DNA from: Bifidobacterium asteroides
GTDB taxonomy: Bacteria > Actinomycetota > Actinomycetes > Actinomycetales > Bifidobacteriaceae
Assembly (NCBI RefSeq): GCF_019469425.1
Contig: NZ_CP048272.1
Span: 2,169,707-2,233,706, forward strand
Direction of reading: 5' to 3'
Length of the DNA stretch: 64,000 nucleotides
The notes under the pieces are model-generated. The model searched no databases. It was given only the letters and a program-made list of their open reading frames with translations, and had not been told where the DNA came from. The translations under genes and the position numbers were made by a program. Positions 44,811 to 54,438 of this stretch are shown here, one piece after another. Numbering within the stretch: position 1 is the first letter of the stretch; each line of letters starts with the position of its first letter.

Positions 44811-47800
44811 GTTCCGTAGGGCGCAATTCCGCCATCATGGCCACGGGCACCGCGGCCTCCCGCGTGACCGGACAGATCCGCACCATCCTGCTCGCAGCAG
44901 CCATAGGCACCACCGGAATCGCGGCCGATGCCTACCAGACCGGCGCCATGATTCCTCAGGTCATGTTCACCCTGATCTCAGGCGGCATCTTCAACGCCGT
45001 CCTGGTTCCGCAGATTGTGCGCACCCTCAAGGAGCGGGACGCAACAGACCGGCTGAACAAGCTGATCACGGTCGCCATGGTCCTTCTGACCCTGCTGACC
45101 CTGCTGCTGATGCTGGGCACTCCGGTGCTGACCACCATCTATCTGAACTCCAAGTGGAACCCGGCACAGCGGGCCCTGGCCAATTCCTTCACGCTCTGGT
45201 GCATGCCCCAGGTCTTCTTCTACGGGCTCTACACGGTCCTGGGTCAGATCCTGGCGGCCAAGGGCAGGTTCACCGCATACGCCTGGAGCTCGGTGGGCGC
45301 CAACGTTATCAGCTGCCTGGGCTTCCTGGGCTTCATCTTCCTGTTCGGCAACGCCCGCAATCAGCCGGTCGGCTTCTGGGACAACGGCAAGGTGGCTCTG
45401 ACCGCCGGGGCCTGGACCCTGGGAGTAGCCTTCCAGGCGCTGGTCCTCTTCATTCCCCTGATCATGAGCGGCTTCCGCTATCGTCCTCGCTGGGGCCTGC
45501 GCGGAATCGGCCTGCGATCCATGGGCTCGGTGGCGGCATGGAGCATGTGCGTAGTCATCATCAACCAGCTGGCCAACGTGGTCAATGCCCGCATCAACAA
45601 CGGCGCCCCCCTGGAGGGCAACCCGTTCGACATCGCCGGCAACGGCTCCTATCAGAACGCCTACACCATCTTCATCCTGCCCTACTCGCTGGTAGCCGTC
45701 TCGGTCAGCACGGCCCTCTTCCCCAAGCTGTCCAAGGCGGTTTCCGACGGCCGTATCGGGGATGCCCGCAATGACCTGAGCCAGGCCCTGCGCAATGTGG
45801 GACTGGTCATGTTCTTCTTCGCCGCAGTCCTGCTGGCCATCCCAGTGCCCATCACCCGAGCCCTGCTGCCCTCAGTAAGCGTCCACGAGTCTGTCCTTAT
45901 CTCAGGACCGCTGATAACCCTGTCCCTCGGGCTGGTTCCCACAAGCGCCTTCCTGCTCATTCAGCGCACCTTCTACGCCTTCGAGGACGGCCGGCATCCT
46001 TTCATCTTCGCGGCCGTCTCCAACGCCATCCAGGTAGCACTGGTTTTGGTATCCATACGCTTGTTGCCACCCCGTTACTGGGCGGCGATGGTAGGGCTGA
46101 GCCTGTCCCTGAGCAGCCTCCTCAGCTTCCCTGTCCTGGCTCACATGCTGCGCAGCCCCTTCCAGGGGAATCTGGACGAGCGGAGGATTCTTATCACCTA
46201 CGCCAAGGCTTTTCTGGCTGCTGGATTGGCTCTGGCAGCCGCCCTGACGGTCAAGACCCCGGTCACTCATCTGGTCGGCGCCTGGATTCAGGGCCGGCAG
46301 GGTCACATGAGCTGGGTGCAGGCGCTCTTCATCTGTGTGGTCATCACCCTGCTGACGGCGGTCATCTATGTCGTGACCCTGGTAGCCCTGCGCACTGAGG
46401 AATTCATCCAGCTCTTGGTCGATCTGGCCCGTCGGCTGGGCAGGACAGCCCGGCACCCAGTCCGCAGCCTGGACGCGTTGCAGGAGCGGCCCTCCCGGCT
46501 GGCCGACCGCTCGGTCAGGGTGGTGCACTCCTCCTCTCCTGATTCCGCTCTGCCCGGCATGGATGCAGCACTGGAGAACTTCGAGGAGGCCCGTGAGCCC
46601 GACGCTGATGGAGAATCCGCGATGGCTGGACCTCCACCAGCTCCCCCGACTCCGCAACCCGTTAGGATTGTACCTAGGAACAGCAAGGTCCACCACGGTG
46701 TCGCCGACTACAGGCGGCGCCCCACTTCTGATGAGAGCTCGGCAGCCATGAACGCGCATATCGGAGACACCATCCTCGGCAGATATACCCTGGTCACCCT
46801 GCTCCGCCGCGCGAACGGTCTGAGCGCCTGGCGGGCCAAGGACAGGGTCCTGGACAGGGACTGCCAGCTCTTCATCGCCGGGGATTCCACCTGTATGGAC
46901 CGAATCAACGTCAACGCCTCCAGCCTGGCGCTGAGCAAGGATCGCCGCTTCACCCCGGTCTACCAGCTGCACACTCGTGACAAGGTCTCCCTGATCGTCA
47001 CCGCCCCCGATGCCGGCATGTCCCTGAGGGATTACATGCATGGACCCGCCGGGGGAACGCTCAGCGACCGGGCCATCGGCACCATCATAGGAGAGGCCAC
47101 CGAGGCCATGCGTACTCTGCATGCCGCCGGCATGGTCGACTATGCGGTCTCCACGAGCACCATCAGGCTGGCACCCGCCTCGATCACCCTGGCAGATGCA
47201 CCTATATCGCCCATGCTCGAGCACCGGTCAGTCTCGACTGAGACGGGATTGACAGACGAGGAGTATGCCATACGAGAGCTGGCAGGCGTGCTCTATGCCA
47301 TAGTGACGCGCCGACCCGACCAGGACGGACGGCAGCCCAGTCTGCAGGAGCTGCCCAAACAGACCCCGGAAGAGTTCAAAATCATCTGTATGCGTGGACT
47401 GGGCCTGGCGAACGAGCAGGGAGCCGTGCCGGTTCCACTGGTCACCCTGGCGGAGCTCTCGGCCCTGCTCAGCCCCTGGGTTCCGCCTGAGGAGCTGACC
47501 GACAGCGATCTGATCTGGCCCGAGCTGGACGGCCGTGCCTCCATCGAGTCCGTCGCCCTGCGCCCCGTGGACCCCAAGAACGTACTCCCGCTTCCCGAGG
47601 GGCTGACCTCTTCGGCCCTGCCTGCCGTGCAGACCGTATCCCACCATGAGCCGCACTGGAAGACCAACCAACTGCTCTTCCCCGGCCGCAGCGAGATCGA
47701 AATGCTCAATCCGGAAGATACGGATACCGACCTTTTCTCGCTCTTTGACGAGCGCCAGCGACTGCGTTCGCTGAACAGCTCCTCCCGCAAGACCGCGGCC

Positions 47801-49018
47801 ATGGATGTGAGCGCACTCAGGGCGACAGCGGCCAAGCCCGCAACCATGATCGAGGAAGAGTCCAAGGCTGTGACCGGACGGATGCCGACCGTCAAAGACA
47901 GTCAGCGTAAATCGTCCGAGGCTCTCAGCGGCAACGGCGTGACTGCCAACAATCCCGTGGAGCGAGGCTTCTCCCAGTGGGACTTCCACAAGTCCGGCGG
48001 TGGGGAGGAGGATGCGGCGGACAGCAGCAGTCAGGCCACCAAGGCAACCTCCAACCCGACCACTCCACATGGCGACGTCGATCCGCATGCGCGCCGTACA
48101 GGAGCTGCGGCCGCTGAACCTCTTGTCACAGGAGAATCTGCAGCCCGGAATGAACACCCCTCTTCCCCGGCTGCTTCTAACAAGACCAAGGCACCTGGCC
48201 AAGCGAACCGGTCCCTAAAGAACCATGATTTCGATCAGGAGGAGCAGGAAACTACAGTCATGGAGCCGCTGCCCCCCAGCTTCACACCTGAAATCCACTC
48301 CATGCCCGTGCCGGTGGCTTACTCGGTACTTCCCGACGATGAACAGGATAAGGATCTGGGCGATGAGGCCGATATGGCTGACACCCATCTGTTCGGCCGC
48401 TTCACAACTCGCTCAGTGGTCATCGCCATAGCGGTTGTAATCGTTGTGGTGGCCCTGGTCTGGGCCCTCTCGACCATTACCGGATCCCGATCCAGGGTCG
48501 GCAAAAGTGAGGGCGGCTGGCCGGTCATGTCCAACGTGCCCTTCCCAGGCAAGACCAATGAGGACGAGGAAGCAACTCCCTCAAACAATGGCAACGGTCA
48601 GGCTCAGGCCGATGCCGATGCCGGCAAGGTCAGCCACGCTGACAAGGAGGCCGGTAAGGTCCCCGATCCGCCCAAGCCCAAGAACACCACGGCCTATCAG
48701 ACCAGTCGCCAGCTCTTCCTTAACAAGCCTGCCGGTCTGCAGGGCTATGGATGGTATATGCACCTGACCCAGCCGGAAGAGGTCTCTCGCCTGACTATCG
48801 TCGCGCCTCAGAGCGGTGGCCATGCCCAGGTCTATGCGAATTCCACGGCGGCTCAACCCAACCAGGGACAGCCGCTAGCCGACTTCAGCTTCGATGCCTC
48901 GGGAACCACCCAGGTCTCCTTGCGCGAGCCGGTGACGACTCAGGACCTGGTTGTCTGGGTACCCATGGATGGTATGCCGGGAGGCAGGCTGCGCTTCACT
49001 TCTGTTCAGGCCTTCTGA
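44807..49018 (+). CDS. murJ: MurJ lipid II flippase fused to pseudokinase and extracellular domain
   Basis: A 1403-aa protein. Residues about 1-540 form the 14-helix MOP-superfamily flippase that moves lipid II across the membrane (SSVGRNSAIMATGTAASRVTGQIRTILLAAAIG, ADAYQTGAMIPQVMFTLISGGIFNAVLVPQI). Residues about 650-900 resemble a protein kinase (IGDTILGRYTLVTLLRRANGLSAWRAKD), but HRD and DFG are absent (MVDYAVSTSTIRLAPASITLAD), so it is a pseudokinase. A disordered linker follows, then one membrane helix (about 1203-1225) and an extracytoplasmic beta-domain resembling the discoidin-like end of M. tuberculosis MviN (Rv3910). In that organism the phosphorylated pseudokinase binds FhaA. It overlaps the DUF6049 gene by ATGA. 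Confidence 0.93.
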   Translation: MSSVGRNSAIMATGTAASRVTGQIRTILLAAAIGTTGIAADAYQTGAMIPQVMFTLISGGIFNAVLVPQIVRTLKERDATDRLNKLITVAMVLLTLLTLLLMLGTPVLTTIYLNSKWNPAQRALANSFTLWCMPQVFFYGLYTVLGQILAAKGRFTAYAWSSVGANVISCLGFLGFIFLFGNARNQPVGFWDNGKVALTAGAWTLGVAFQALVLFIPLIMSGFRYRPRWGLRGIGLRSMGSVAAWSMCVVIINQLANVVNARINNGAPLEGNPFDIAGNGSYQNAYTIFILPYSLVAVSVSTALFPKLSKAVSDGRIGDARNDLSQALRNVGLVMFFFAAVLLAIPVPITRALLPSVSVHESVLISGPLITLSLGLVPTSAFLLIQRTFYAFEDGRHPFIFAAVSNAIQVALVLVSIRLLPPRYWAAMVGLSLSLSSLLSFPVLAHMLRSPFQGNLDERRILITYAKAFLAAGLALAAALTVKTPVTHLVGAWIQGRQGHMSWVQALFICVVITLLTAVIYVVTLVALRTEEFIQLLVDLARRLGRTARHPVRSLDALQERPSRLADRSVRVVHSSSPDSALPGMDAALENFEEAREPDADGESAMAGPPPAPPTPQPVRIVPRNSKVHHGVADYRRRPTSDESSAAMNAHIGDTILGRYTLVTLLRRANGLSAWRAKDRVLDRDCQLFIAGDSTCMDRINVNASSLALSKDRRFTPVYQLHTRDKVSLIVTAPDAGMSLRDYMHGPAGGTLSDRAIGTIIGEATEAMRTLHAAGMVDYAVSTSTIRLAPASITLADAPISPMLEHRSVSTETGLTDEEYAIRELAGVLYAIVTRRPDQDGRQPSLQELPKQTPEEFKIICMRGLGLANEQGAVPVPLVTLAELSALLSPWVPPEELTDSDLIWPELDGRASIESVALRPVDPKNVLPLPEGLTSSALPAVQTVSHHEPHWKTNQLLFPGRSEIEMLNPEDTDTDLFSLFDERQRLRSLNSSSRKTAAMDVSALRATAAKPATMIEEESKAVTGRMPTVKDSQRKSSEALSGNGVTANNPVERGFSQWDFHKSGGGEEDAADSSSQATKATSNPTTPHGDVDPHARRTGAAAAEPLVTGESAARNEHPSSPAASNKTKAPGQANRSLKNHDFDQEEQETTVMEPLPPSFTPEIHSMPVPVAYSVLPDDEQDKDLGDEADMADTHLFGRFTTRSVVIAIAVVIVVVALVWALSTITGSRSRVGKSEGGWPVMSNVPFPGKTNEDEEATPSNNGNGQAQADADAGKVSHADKEAGKVPDPPKPKNTTAYQTSRQLFLNKPAGLQGYGWYMHLTQPEEVSRLTIVAPQSGGHAQVYANSTAAQPNQGQPLADFSFDASGTTQVSLREPVTTQDLVVWVPMDGMPGGRLRFTSVQAF

Positions 49019-49258
49019 GCATGACTGTGGGTCGACAGCAACAAACCAAACCATCCCGACGTCGCCCACACCAGCTGTCGAACGCAATTGCCCGCAAGCC
49101 CCATGGCCCCCATCAGCCATGTACGACTGCCCACCCATCCGCATGCCGATACTATCGGGTGTACCGAAATGGTAATGTGTTGATTTTTTCGTCCAGCATA
49201 GCGCCCGCAGGTAATACAGTTTCCTTAGACAACGGCGGCAGGAAGGCGGAAGTCAGTT

Positions 49259-50542
49259 ATGGCGGATGATCCCAATATCGCATCCAAGGTCATCAAGAAC
49301 GATCCTTGGTACAGCTCCTATGCAACACGAGCCGAGCAGATGCGCGCATCCGAGATTCGTGCCCTCTTCGCCGTGGCCAATCGGCCCGAGGTGGTCTCCC
49401 TGGCCGGAGGCATGCCCTACCTGGGCCGGATGCCCTTCGATAAGTTGGCTGACCAGCTTAGCGATATGCTGCGGAGCAAGGGCCAGGTGGCCTGGCAGTA
49501 CGGGTCGGCACAGGGCGATCCCCACCTGCGTGAAGACGTGCTGCCCATCATGGAGCTGGAAGGCATCAAGGACGTCCAGCCGGATGATGTGGTCATCGTC
49601 AACGGTTCCCAGTCGGGACTGGACCTAATTACCAGGATCATGTGCGACCCCGGCGATGTGGTGCTTGCCGAAGCCCCCAACTATGTGGGTGCTCTGGGCG
49701 TCTTCCAATCCTTCCAGGTCGATGTGGTCAACGTAGCCATGGACGGAGACGGACTGATCCCCGAAGCTCTGGAGGAGACCATCCTGGAGCAGCGCCGCCA
49801 GGGCAAATCGGTCAAGTTCCTCTACACTGTGCCCAACTTCCACAATCCTGCCGGCGCCACCATGAGCGTGGAGCGGCGGCCACGTGTCATTGAGATCGCC
49901 CGAAAATACCATGTGCTTATCGTCGAGGACAATCCTTATGGATTGCTGGCCTTCGACGGACAGACCTATCCGGCCCTGCGTTCTTACGACTCCAGCGGCA
50001 TTGTCTACCTGAGCAGCTTCTCCAAAATCATCGCCCCGGGCATGCGCGTGGCCTGGATGGTTGCGCCTCCCGGCATCCGGCAGAAGCTGGTTCTGGCCAA
50101 CGAGTCAGCCATTCTTTGTCCTTCCAACATGAGCCAGATGACCATCACCACCTACCTGGATAACTTCGACTGGAAATCGCAGATCAACGATTACCGGGGA
50201 ATGTACAAGGAACGCTGCGATGCCATGGACGAGGCCTTGAAGGAATATCTGCCCTACTGTTCGTGGCTGAAGCCCAAGGGCGGCTTCTACATCTGGCTGC
50301 AGATACCTCAGGGGCTCAACGCCAAGGACATGCTGCCCAGGGCGATCACCGCCAAGGTGGCTTACGTGTCAGGCACAGCCTTCTACAATAACGGAGAGGG
50401 CGCGAATCATATGCGCCTGTCCTTCTGCTACCCCACTCCCGATCGGATTCGAGAGGGAATACGAAGATTGTCCACGGTCATCGAGAACGAACTCGCCACC
50501 GTCCGGCTGTTCGAGCCTGACAGCAGCAAGGAAAGGGGCTGA
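49259..50542 (+). CDS. PLP-dependent class I/II aminotransferase
   Basis: A 427-aa fold-type I aminotransferase of the LysN/KAT-like (2-aminoadipate/multi-substrate) group. Visible are VSLAGGMPYLGRMPF, YGSAQGDPHLREDV, VIVNGSQSGLDLITRI, PNFHNPAGATMS, the PLP-phosphate and aspartate region IVEDNPYGLLAF, and the Schiff-base lysine in YLSSFSKIIAPGMRVAW. The substrate is not decided by sequence. The ATG overlaps no other gene; the D-Ala-D-Ala ligase follows only three bases after its stop, so they are one operon and the enzyme may supply or recycle an amino acid for the cell wall. Confidence 0.9.
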   Translation: MADDPNIASKVIKNDPWYSSYATRAEQMRASEIRALFAVANRPEVVSLAGGMPYLGRMPFDKLADQLSDMLRSKGQVAWQYGSAQGDPHLREDVLPIMELEGIKDVQPDDVVIVNGSQSGLDLITRIMCDPGDVVLAEAPNYVGALGVFQSFQVDVVNVAMDGDGLIPEALEETILEQRRQGKSVKFLYTVPNFHNPAGATMSVERRPRVIEIARKYHVLIVEDNPYGLLAFDGQTYPALRSYDSSGIVYLSSFSKIIAPGMRVAWMVAPPGIRQKLVLANESAILCPSNMSQMTITTYLDNFDWKSQINDYRGMYKERCDAMDEALKEYLPYCSWLKPKGGFYIWLQIPQGLNAKDMLPRAITAKVAYVSGTAFYNNGEGANHMRLSFCYPTPDRIREGIRRLSTVIENELATVRLFEPDSSKERG

Positions 50543-50545
50543 ATC

Positions 50546-51748
50546 ATGGCAGCCAAGCACAGCAAGAAGCCTCGGCAGCAGGCCAGCAGCAAAACACTGG
50601 CAACCGGCAAGGCCAAGCAAACCGCGAGCACGACGAGGACCACGGTCGTCAGCCCGGACATCACCGCGGCCACGGCTGCCGACGAAGTGGCCAAAGGAGC
50701 CAGGCGGACCTCGCATCGCTCCACCCGTGAGGCCACGCCGTTCACCATGGACGATGTCCTCTCCCTAGCGAGCAAGGCCACCAAGCGTGCCAATAAGTCC
50801 CTTTTGATTATCTGCGGCGGCCTCAGCCATGAGCGCGATGTCTCCATCAGCTCGGGGCATCGAGTCCAAGGATTCCTGGAGGAGGCCGGATGGACGGTCC
50901 ATGTCCACGACATGGATGGCTCGCTTCTGCCCTACCTGACTGACGAGAAGACTCGCCCTGATCTGGTCTGGCCCCTGCTGCACGGCGCCAACGGCGAAGA
51001 TGGTTCGATTCGTGATGTCTTGGAGATGGCTGGATTGCCTTACATTGGATCCCGGGCCAAGGCCTCCCGGACCGCCTGGAGCAAGCCCGTCGCCAAGAAC
51101 GTTGCCCGCATGGCCGGATTGTGCACTCCGCATTCCGTGACCTTGCCCGAGTCCATGTTCCGCGAGCTGGGAGTCGAACCCGTTATCGACATGCTCCTAG
51201 GTTCGCTGGGACTCCCACTCTTCATCAAACCCACCATGGGCGGCTCAGCCATGGGTTGCACCATGGTGACTGAACAGAGCCAGCTCACTCAGGCGTTGAT
51301 CAACTGCTTCGCCTACGGTGATGTGGCCCTGATCGAACAGGCCGTCACAGGCACCGAAGTCTCCGTGTCCATCCTCGAATTTGACGGACACCCCCTGATT
51401 CTGCCACCGCTCGAAATCTGGACTCCCTCAGGCACTTACGACTTCGAGGCTCGTTCCACACCTGGCCCGACGGAGTTCTATGCTCCAGCCCGACTGGATG
51501 CTAAGACCACACAGGCTGTAAGCGATGCCGCGCTGACCGCCCACCGGGCTTTAGGGCTCCGTGACATCTCACGCACCGACTTCATTGTTGATGCCCAAGG
51601 ACAGCCGCAATTCCTGGAGTCCAACGTGGCGCCCGGCATGACGGACACCTCGCTTCTGCCGCAATCAGCCTTGGCTGCCGGCTACAACCTGCCAGAGCTA
51701 TACACAGCATTGGTTCAATCAGTTTTGAATCAAAAGCGGACCGACTGA
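50546..51748 (+). CDS. ddl: D-alanine--D-alanine ligase (ATP-grasp) with basic N-terminal extension
   Basis: A 400-aa ATP-grasp ligase. The core starts near residue 85 (LLIICGGLSHERDVSISSG), with LLHGANGEDGSIRDVLEMAGLPYIGS, FIKPTMGGSAMGCTMV, EVSVSILEFDG, RTDFIVDAQGQPQFLESNVAPGMTDTSLLP in family order. Typical Ddl motifs are slightly altered (HGANGEDG for HGxxGEDG). About 84 residues of Lys/Ala/Thr-rich, probably disordered sequence precede the core. The ATG follows GGAAAGGGGCTGAATC. It may be the main Ddl or a second homologue; a search of the whole genome would decide. Confidence 0.88.
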   Translation: MAAKHSKKPRQQASSKTLATGKAKQTASTTRTTVVSPDITAATAADEVAKGARRTSHRSTREATPFTMDDVLSLASKATKRANKSLLIICGGLSHERDVSISSGHRVQGFLEEAGWTVHVHDMDGSLLPYLTDEKTRPDLVWPLLHGANGEDGSIRDVLEMAGLPYIGSRAKASRTAWSKPVAKNVARMAGLCTPHSVTLPESMFRELGVEPVIDMLLGSLGLPLFIKPTMGGSAMGCTMVTEQSQLTQALINCFAYGDVALIEQAVTGTEVSVSILEFDGHPLILPPLEIWTPSGTYDFEARSTPGPTEFYAPARLDAKTTQAVSDAALTAHRALGLRDISRTDFIVDAQGQPQFLESNVAPGMTDTSLLPQSALAAGYNLPELYTALVQSVLNQKRTD

Positions 51749-52954
51749 AACATCAAAACTATCCCGTCCTGCCCAGTGTTCAGTTATCCTAAGCAAGGTC
51801 TGCGTGATGTATATGTCTATTCGCACAATATGCGTCATGCGGACTTGAAATGGACGTAGATTGCAAATACGAACAGAACAGATGGTACGCAAGACAGGTG
51901 CTTTACACACATACGCACTAGCAGTTTGGCACAGTATGGACCAACAGTTTGTAACCGTTTGACACAATGCTCTGTTCTGTGCTCATTATTCTCATCATCA
52001 TGCTTCTCTGGCATAAAATGTCAGTTGTTCATCATCCACTACACATCGTCGGTTATTTCCCTCCCTCCATGCGTTAAGCTCGACTCCCCGCTTCCTCTTT
52101 ACGCTCCACTCCACCTTTATTCCCACTTCGCCTACGCTGCTCAGCCAAAGCCAGGATTGATTCAATGATATGTTCAATCAAGCCCCGGTTTTATATTGTC
52201 GACAAGGCTAACTTGCAGAGGCATTGCAATCTGATAAATTGCCAATGCCGGAGGCTGGTCACTCTCCAGGACTCAACTCACAATAGGCTGCCGCATCGCT
52301 CCATACCCAGGCATGCAATCGTGGTCGATATCAAATGTTTCACGTGAAACATTCTGGAGTGATCAACTTACTTCATCGACTCCAACGAAGGTCCCACACG
52401 GTACAGCGCCTATGACTGACAGCGATTCCTGCTCATGAAAATGAATACAACCTTCATAGAATCGTAAGCACCATGAGTTCTGCATCAATCAGCGCAGGAT
52501 GCTTTACCTAGGTATTTGTCAAGCGGACGTGACTACATATATAGATATATGGGAATCGCCGCTTTTGTGCCTTCAACAATTGGACCCTCTCTACTTAGCC
52601 ATCGGGAACTTCGAGCGAGAGCTGAGTCCACACTAGTAGATTGCCTTTCTGTCACCGACATTGCTGCATCAATTCATCCGTCCCAATTCGTTCATCCTCA
52701 TCCTTGAGAGCACGATCTTCCTATCAGGATTAAACCATCTGGTCGTATTGCTCAGGCGGTTTTGATCCCAAGCGCCCGCTGCAAAGCCCAAAAATAAAAG
52801 CCCTTAGATAAGGACACTAAATCCCCGCAAATCAGAAGACACACACATGCACATATCCGAGCGCATCTGTCCTTATTGAAAGGCCATACTTTCGTAAGAC
52901 CGAACCAACAATTGAAACCGCGCCCCATCATGACTGAACTGTCTGAGTCTTGGC
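51749..52954. other. 1.2-kb AT-rich non-coding region with parS
   Basis: No open frame here shows family content or a ribosome site. One perfect parS (52336-52351) is present. The composition is far more AT-rich than the flanking genes. There is no hairpin-T run that I can assign as a ddl terminator with confidence. Confidence 0.55.
52336..52351. promoter_or_regulatory. parS site 1
   Basis: A perfect TGTTTCACGTGAAACA palindrome, the ParB-binding site conserved across bacteria, about 4.4 kb from the parB start. Confidence 0.95.
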
Positions 52955-53314
52955 TCAATATGCTTTACTTGTCTCTGATGCTTCCTCGCCCTTGTCTGAC
53001 GCATGCGAAGAACTTTCATCAGCCCCCTCCTGAGTTGGGGGCGCATGCCGGTCGATAGTCTTAGCAGCCATATCTTCATTAGCCTCAAGGCTTTTGTCTG
53101 TTATCGGAGAATCGGCGTCCAACTCACCTTTATTGTCATTAGAGCTGGGAGGATTCCAAAAACGCCAGCTATGCCAGCTATCATCCTCACTCTTATCATC
53201 TGTTTGCTGGCTGGGATGCCTCCGCAACAACCGATCGACACGGAGCATAAACCAGATGAGCACCAGAATCGTCCCAAGATTGGTTACGATGGCTACTATC
53301 ACGGTTTTCTCCAT
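52955..53314 (-). CDS. Small membrane protein with charged tail (unknown function)
   Basis: A 119-aa protein with one N-terminal membrane helix (about 5-24, VIVAIVTNLGTILVLIWFML) followed by a basic patch and a long acidic/polar, probably disordered tail rich in Ser, Asp and Glu. No family is recognised. It is divergent from trxB with 109 bp between. The signal-anchor pattern and codon use make it likely to be real; its ribosome site is weak. Confidence 0.6.
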   Translation of the reverse strand: MEKTVIVAIVTNLGTILVLIWFMLRVDRLLRRHPSQQTDDKSEDDSWHSWRFWNPPSSNDNKGELDADSPITDKSLEANEDMAAKTIDRHAPPTQEGADESSSHASDKGEEASETSKAY

Positions 53315-53423
53315 GGTTTAAGAATAGCCTGCCTCTGCCAGAACTGAGCTGACTGTGAGATAAGAAGCTCCCTTTTCGCCCAACGCGTGCGATCCGGTCA
53401 TCCTGAATAGATACAGTAGCGTT

Positions 53424-54368
53424 ATGAAGCAAACTGTTCATGATGCCGTTGTTATAGGGTCCGGACCCGCAGGTTACACCGCCGCCATTTATCTTGGCAG
53501 AGCTGGATACGCTCCACTCGTTATTGCAGGAGCCCTGACGCCCGGCGGTCAGCTTATGAACACGACGGAAGTAGAGAACTTCCCAGGATTCCCTAAAGCA
53601 GTACTCGGTCCCGATCTTATGGATCAGATGCGCGATCAGGCCGACCATTTCGGTGCTCAGATCGAATACGATGATGTCGTCTCAGTTGACTTGAACGGAG
53701 ACGTCAAGCGAATCACCACCGATAGCGGCCAGGAATACCAAGCTCGAGCCGTCGTCATCACTACTGGTTCGCAATATCGTAAATTGGATGTTCCTGGAGA
53801 GCGCGAGTTCTCAGGACGAGGGGTATCCTACTGCGCCACATGCGACGGGTTCTTCTTCAAAGTCAAGCCGATTGTAGTCGTTGGAGGAGGCGACTCCGCC
53901 ATGGGCGACGCGGACTTCCTGACCCGTTTCGGCTCTTCTGTCACACTGATCCATCGCCGCCAAGGCTTCCGCGCTTCAAAAATCATGGTGGACCGTGCCA
54001 AGGCCAATGACAAAATCAGCTTCCTTCTCGATTCGGTCGTCACGCGGATCAACGGCAACGATAGCGGCGTAACCTCTTTGGACGTCCGCAATACAGCCAC
54101 AGGCAGGCAGTCCACTATTCCGGCTAATGGAGTCTTCGTCGCCATAGGATTCACCCCTCAGACCGCTTTTCTTAATGGCCAAGTTGACCTGGATCAGGAC
54201 GGCTATATCCTGGTCGAGGGTGGATCAACGAAGACTTCTGTACCTGGAGTCTTTGCCGCTGGTGATGTCACCGACAAGATTTATCGTCAGGCCATCTCCG
54301 CTGCTGGCATGGGCTGCCGTGCTGCTTTAGATGCTCAGGAGTATCTTACGAGTTTGGATAACCAATAA
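53424..54368 (+). CDS. trxB: Thioredoxin-disulfide reductase
   Basis: A 314-aa FAD/NADPH flavoenzyme that keeps thioredoxin reduced. FAD-binding GSGPAGYTAAIYLGRAG at the N-terminus, redox-active CATC at residues 137-140, NADPH-binding GGGDSAMGDADFLTRFG and C-terminal FAD motif GVFAAGDVTDK are intact. The length is typical. No thioredoxin gene lies next to it in this window, although trxB-trxA-parAB-rsmG is a common actinobacterial cluster. A terminator follows. Confidence 0.96.
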   Translation: MKQTVHDAVVIGSGPAGYTAAIYLGRAGYAPLVIAGALTPGGQLMNTTEVENFPGFPKAVLGPDLMDQMRDQADHFGAQIEYDDVVSVDLNGDVKRITTDSGQEYQARAVVITTGSQYRKLDVPGEREFSGRGVSYCATCDGFFFKVKPIVVVGGGDSAMGDADFLTRFGSSVTLIHRRQGFRASKIMVDRAKANDKISFLLDSVVTRINGNDSGVTSLDVRNTATGRQSTIPANGVFVAIGFTPQTAFLNGQVDLDQDGYILVEGGSTKTSVPGVFAAGDVTDKIYRQAISAAGMGCRAALDAQEYLTSLDNQ

Positions 54369-54377
54369 GGCTTGATG

Positions 54378-54387
54378 CCCCCCCCCC
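54378..54387. repeat. Poly-C homopolymer (10 C)
   Basis: A run of 10 C nine bases after the trxB stop. Confidence 0.85.
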
Positions 54388-54403
54388 GCAAACAAGAATT
54401 TAC

Positions 54404-54438
54404 GTGCCTGGCAGTTTACGATTGCTAGGCACTTCGTT
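54404..54438 (+). terminator. Probable terminator of trxB
   Basis: GTGCCTGGCA (54404-54413) pairs with TGCTAGGCAC (54423-54432), one mismatch, followed by TTCGTTT. Confidence 0.65.
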
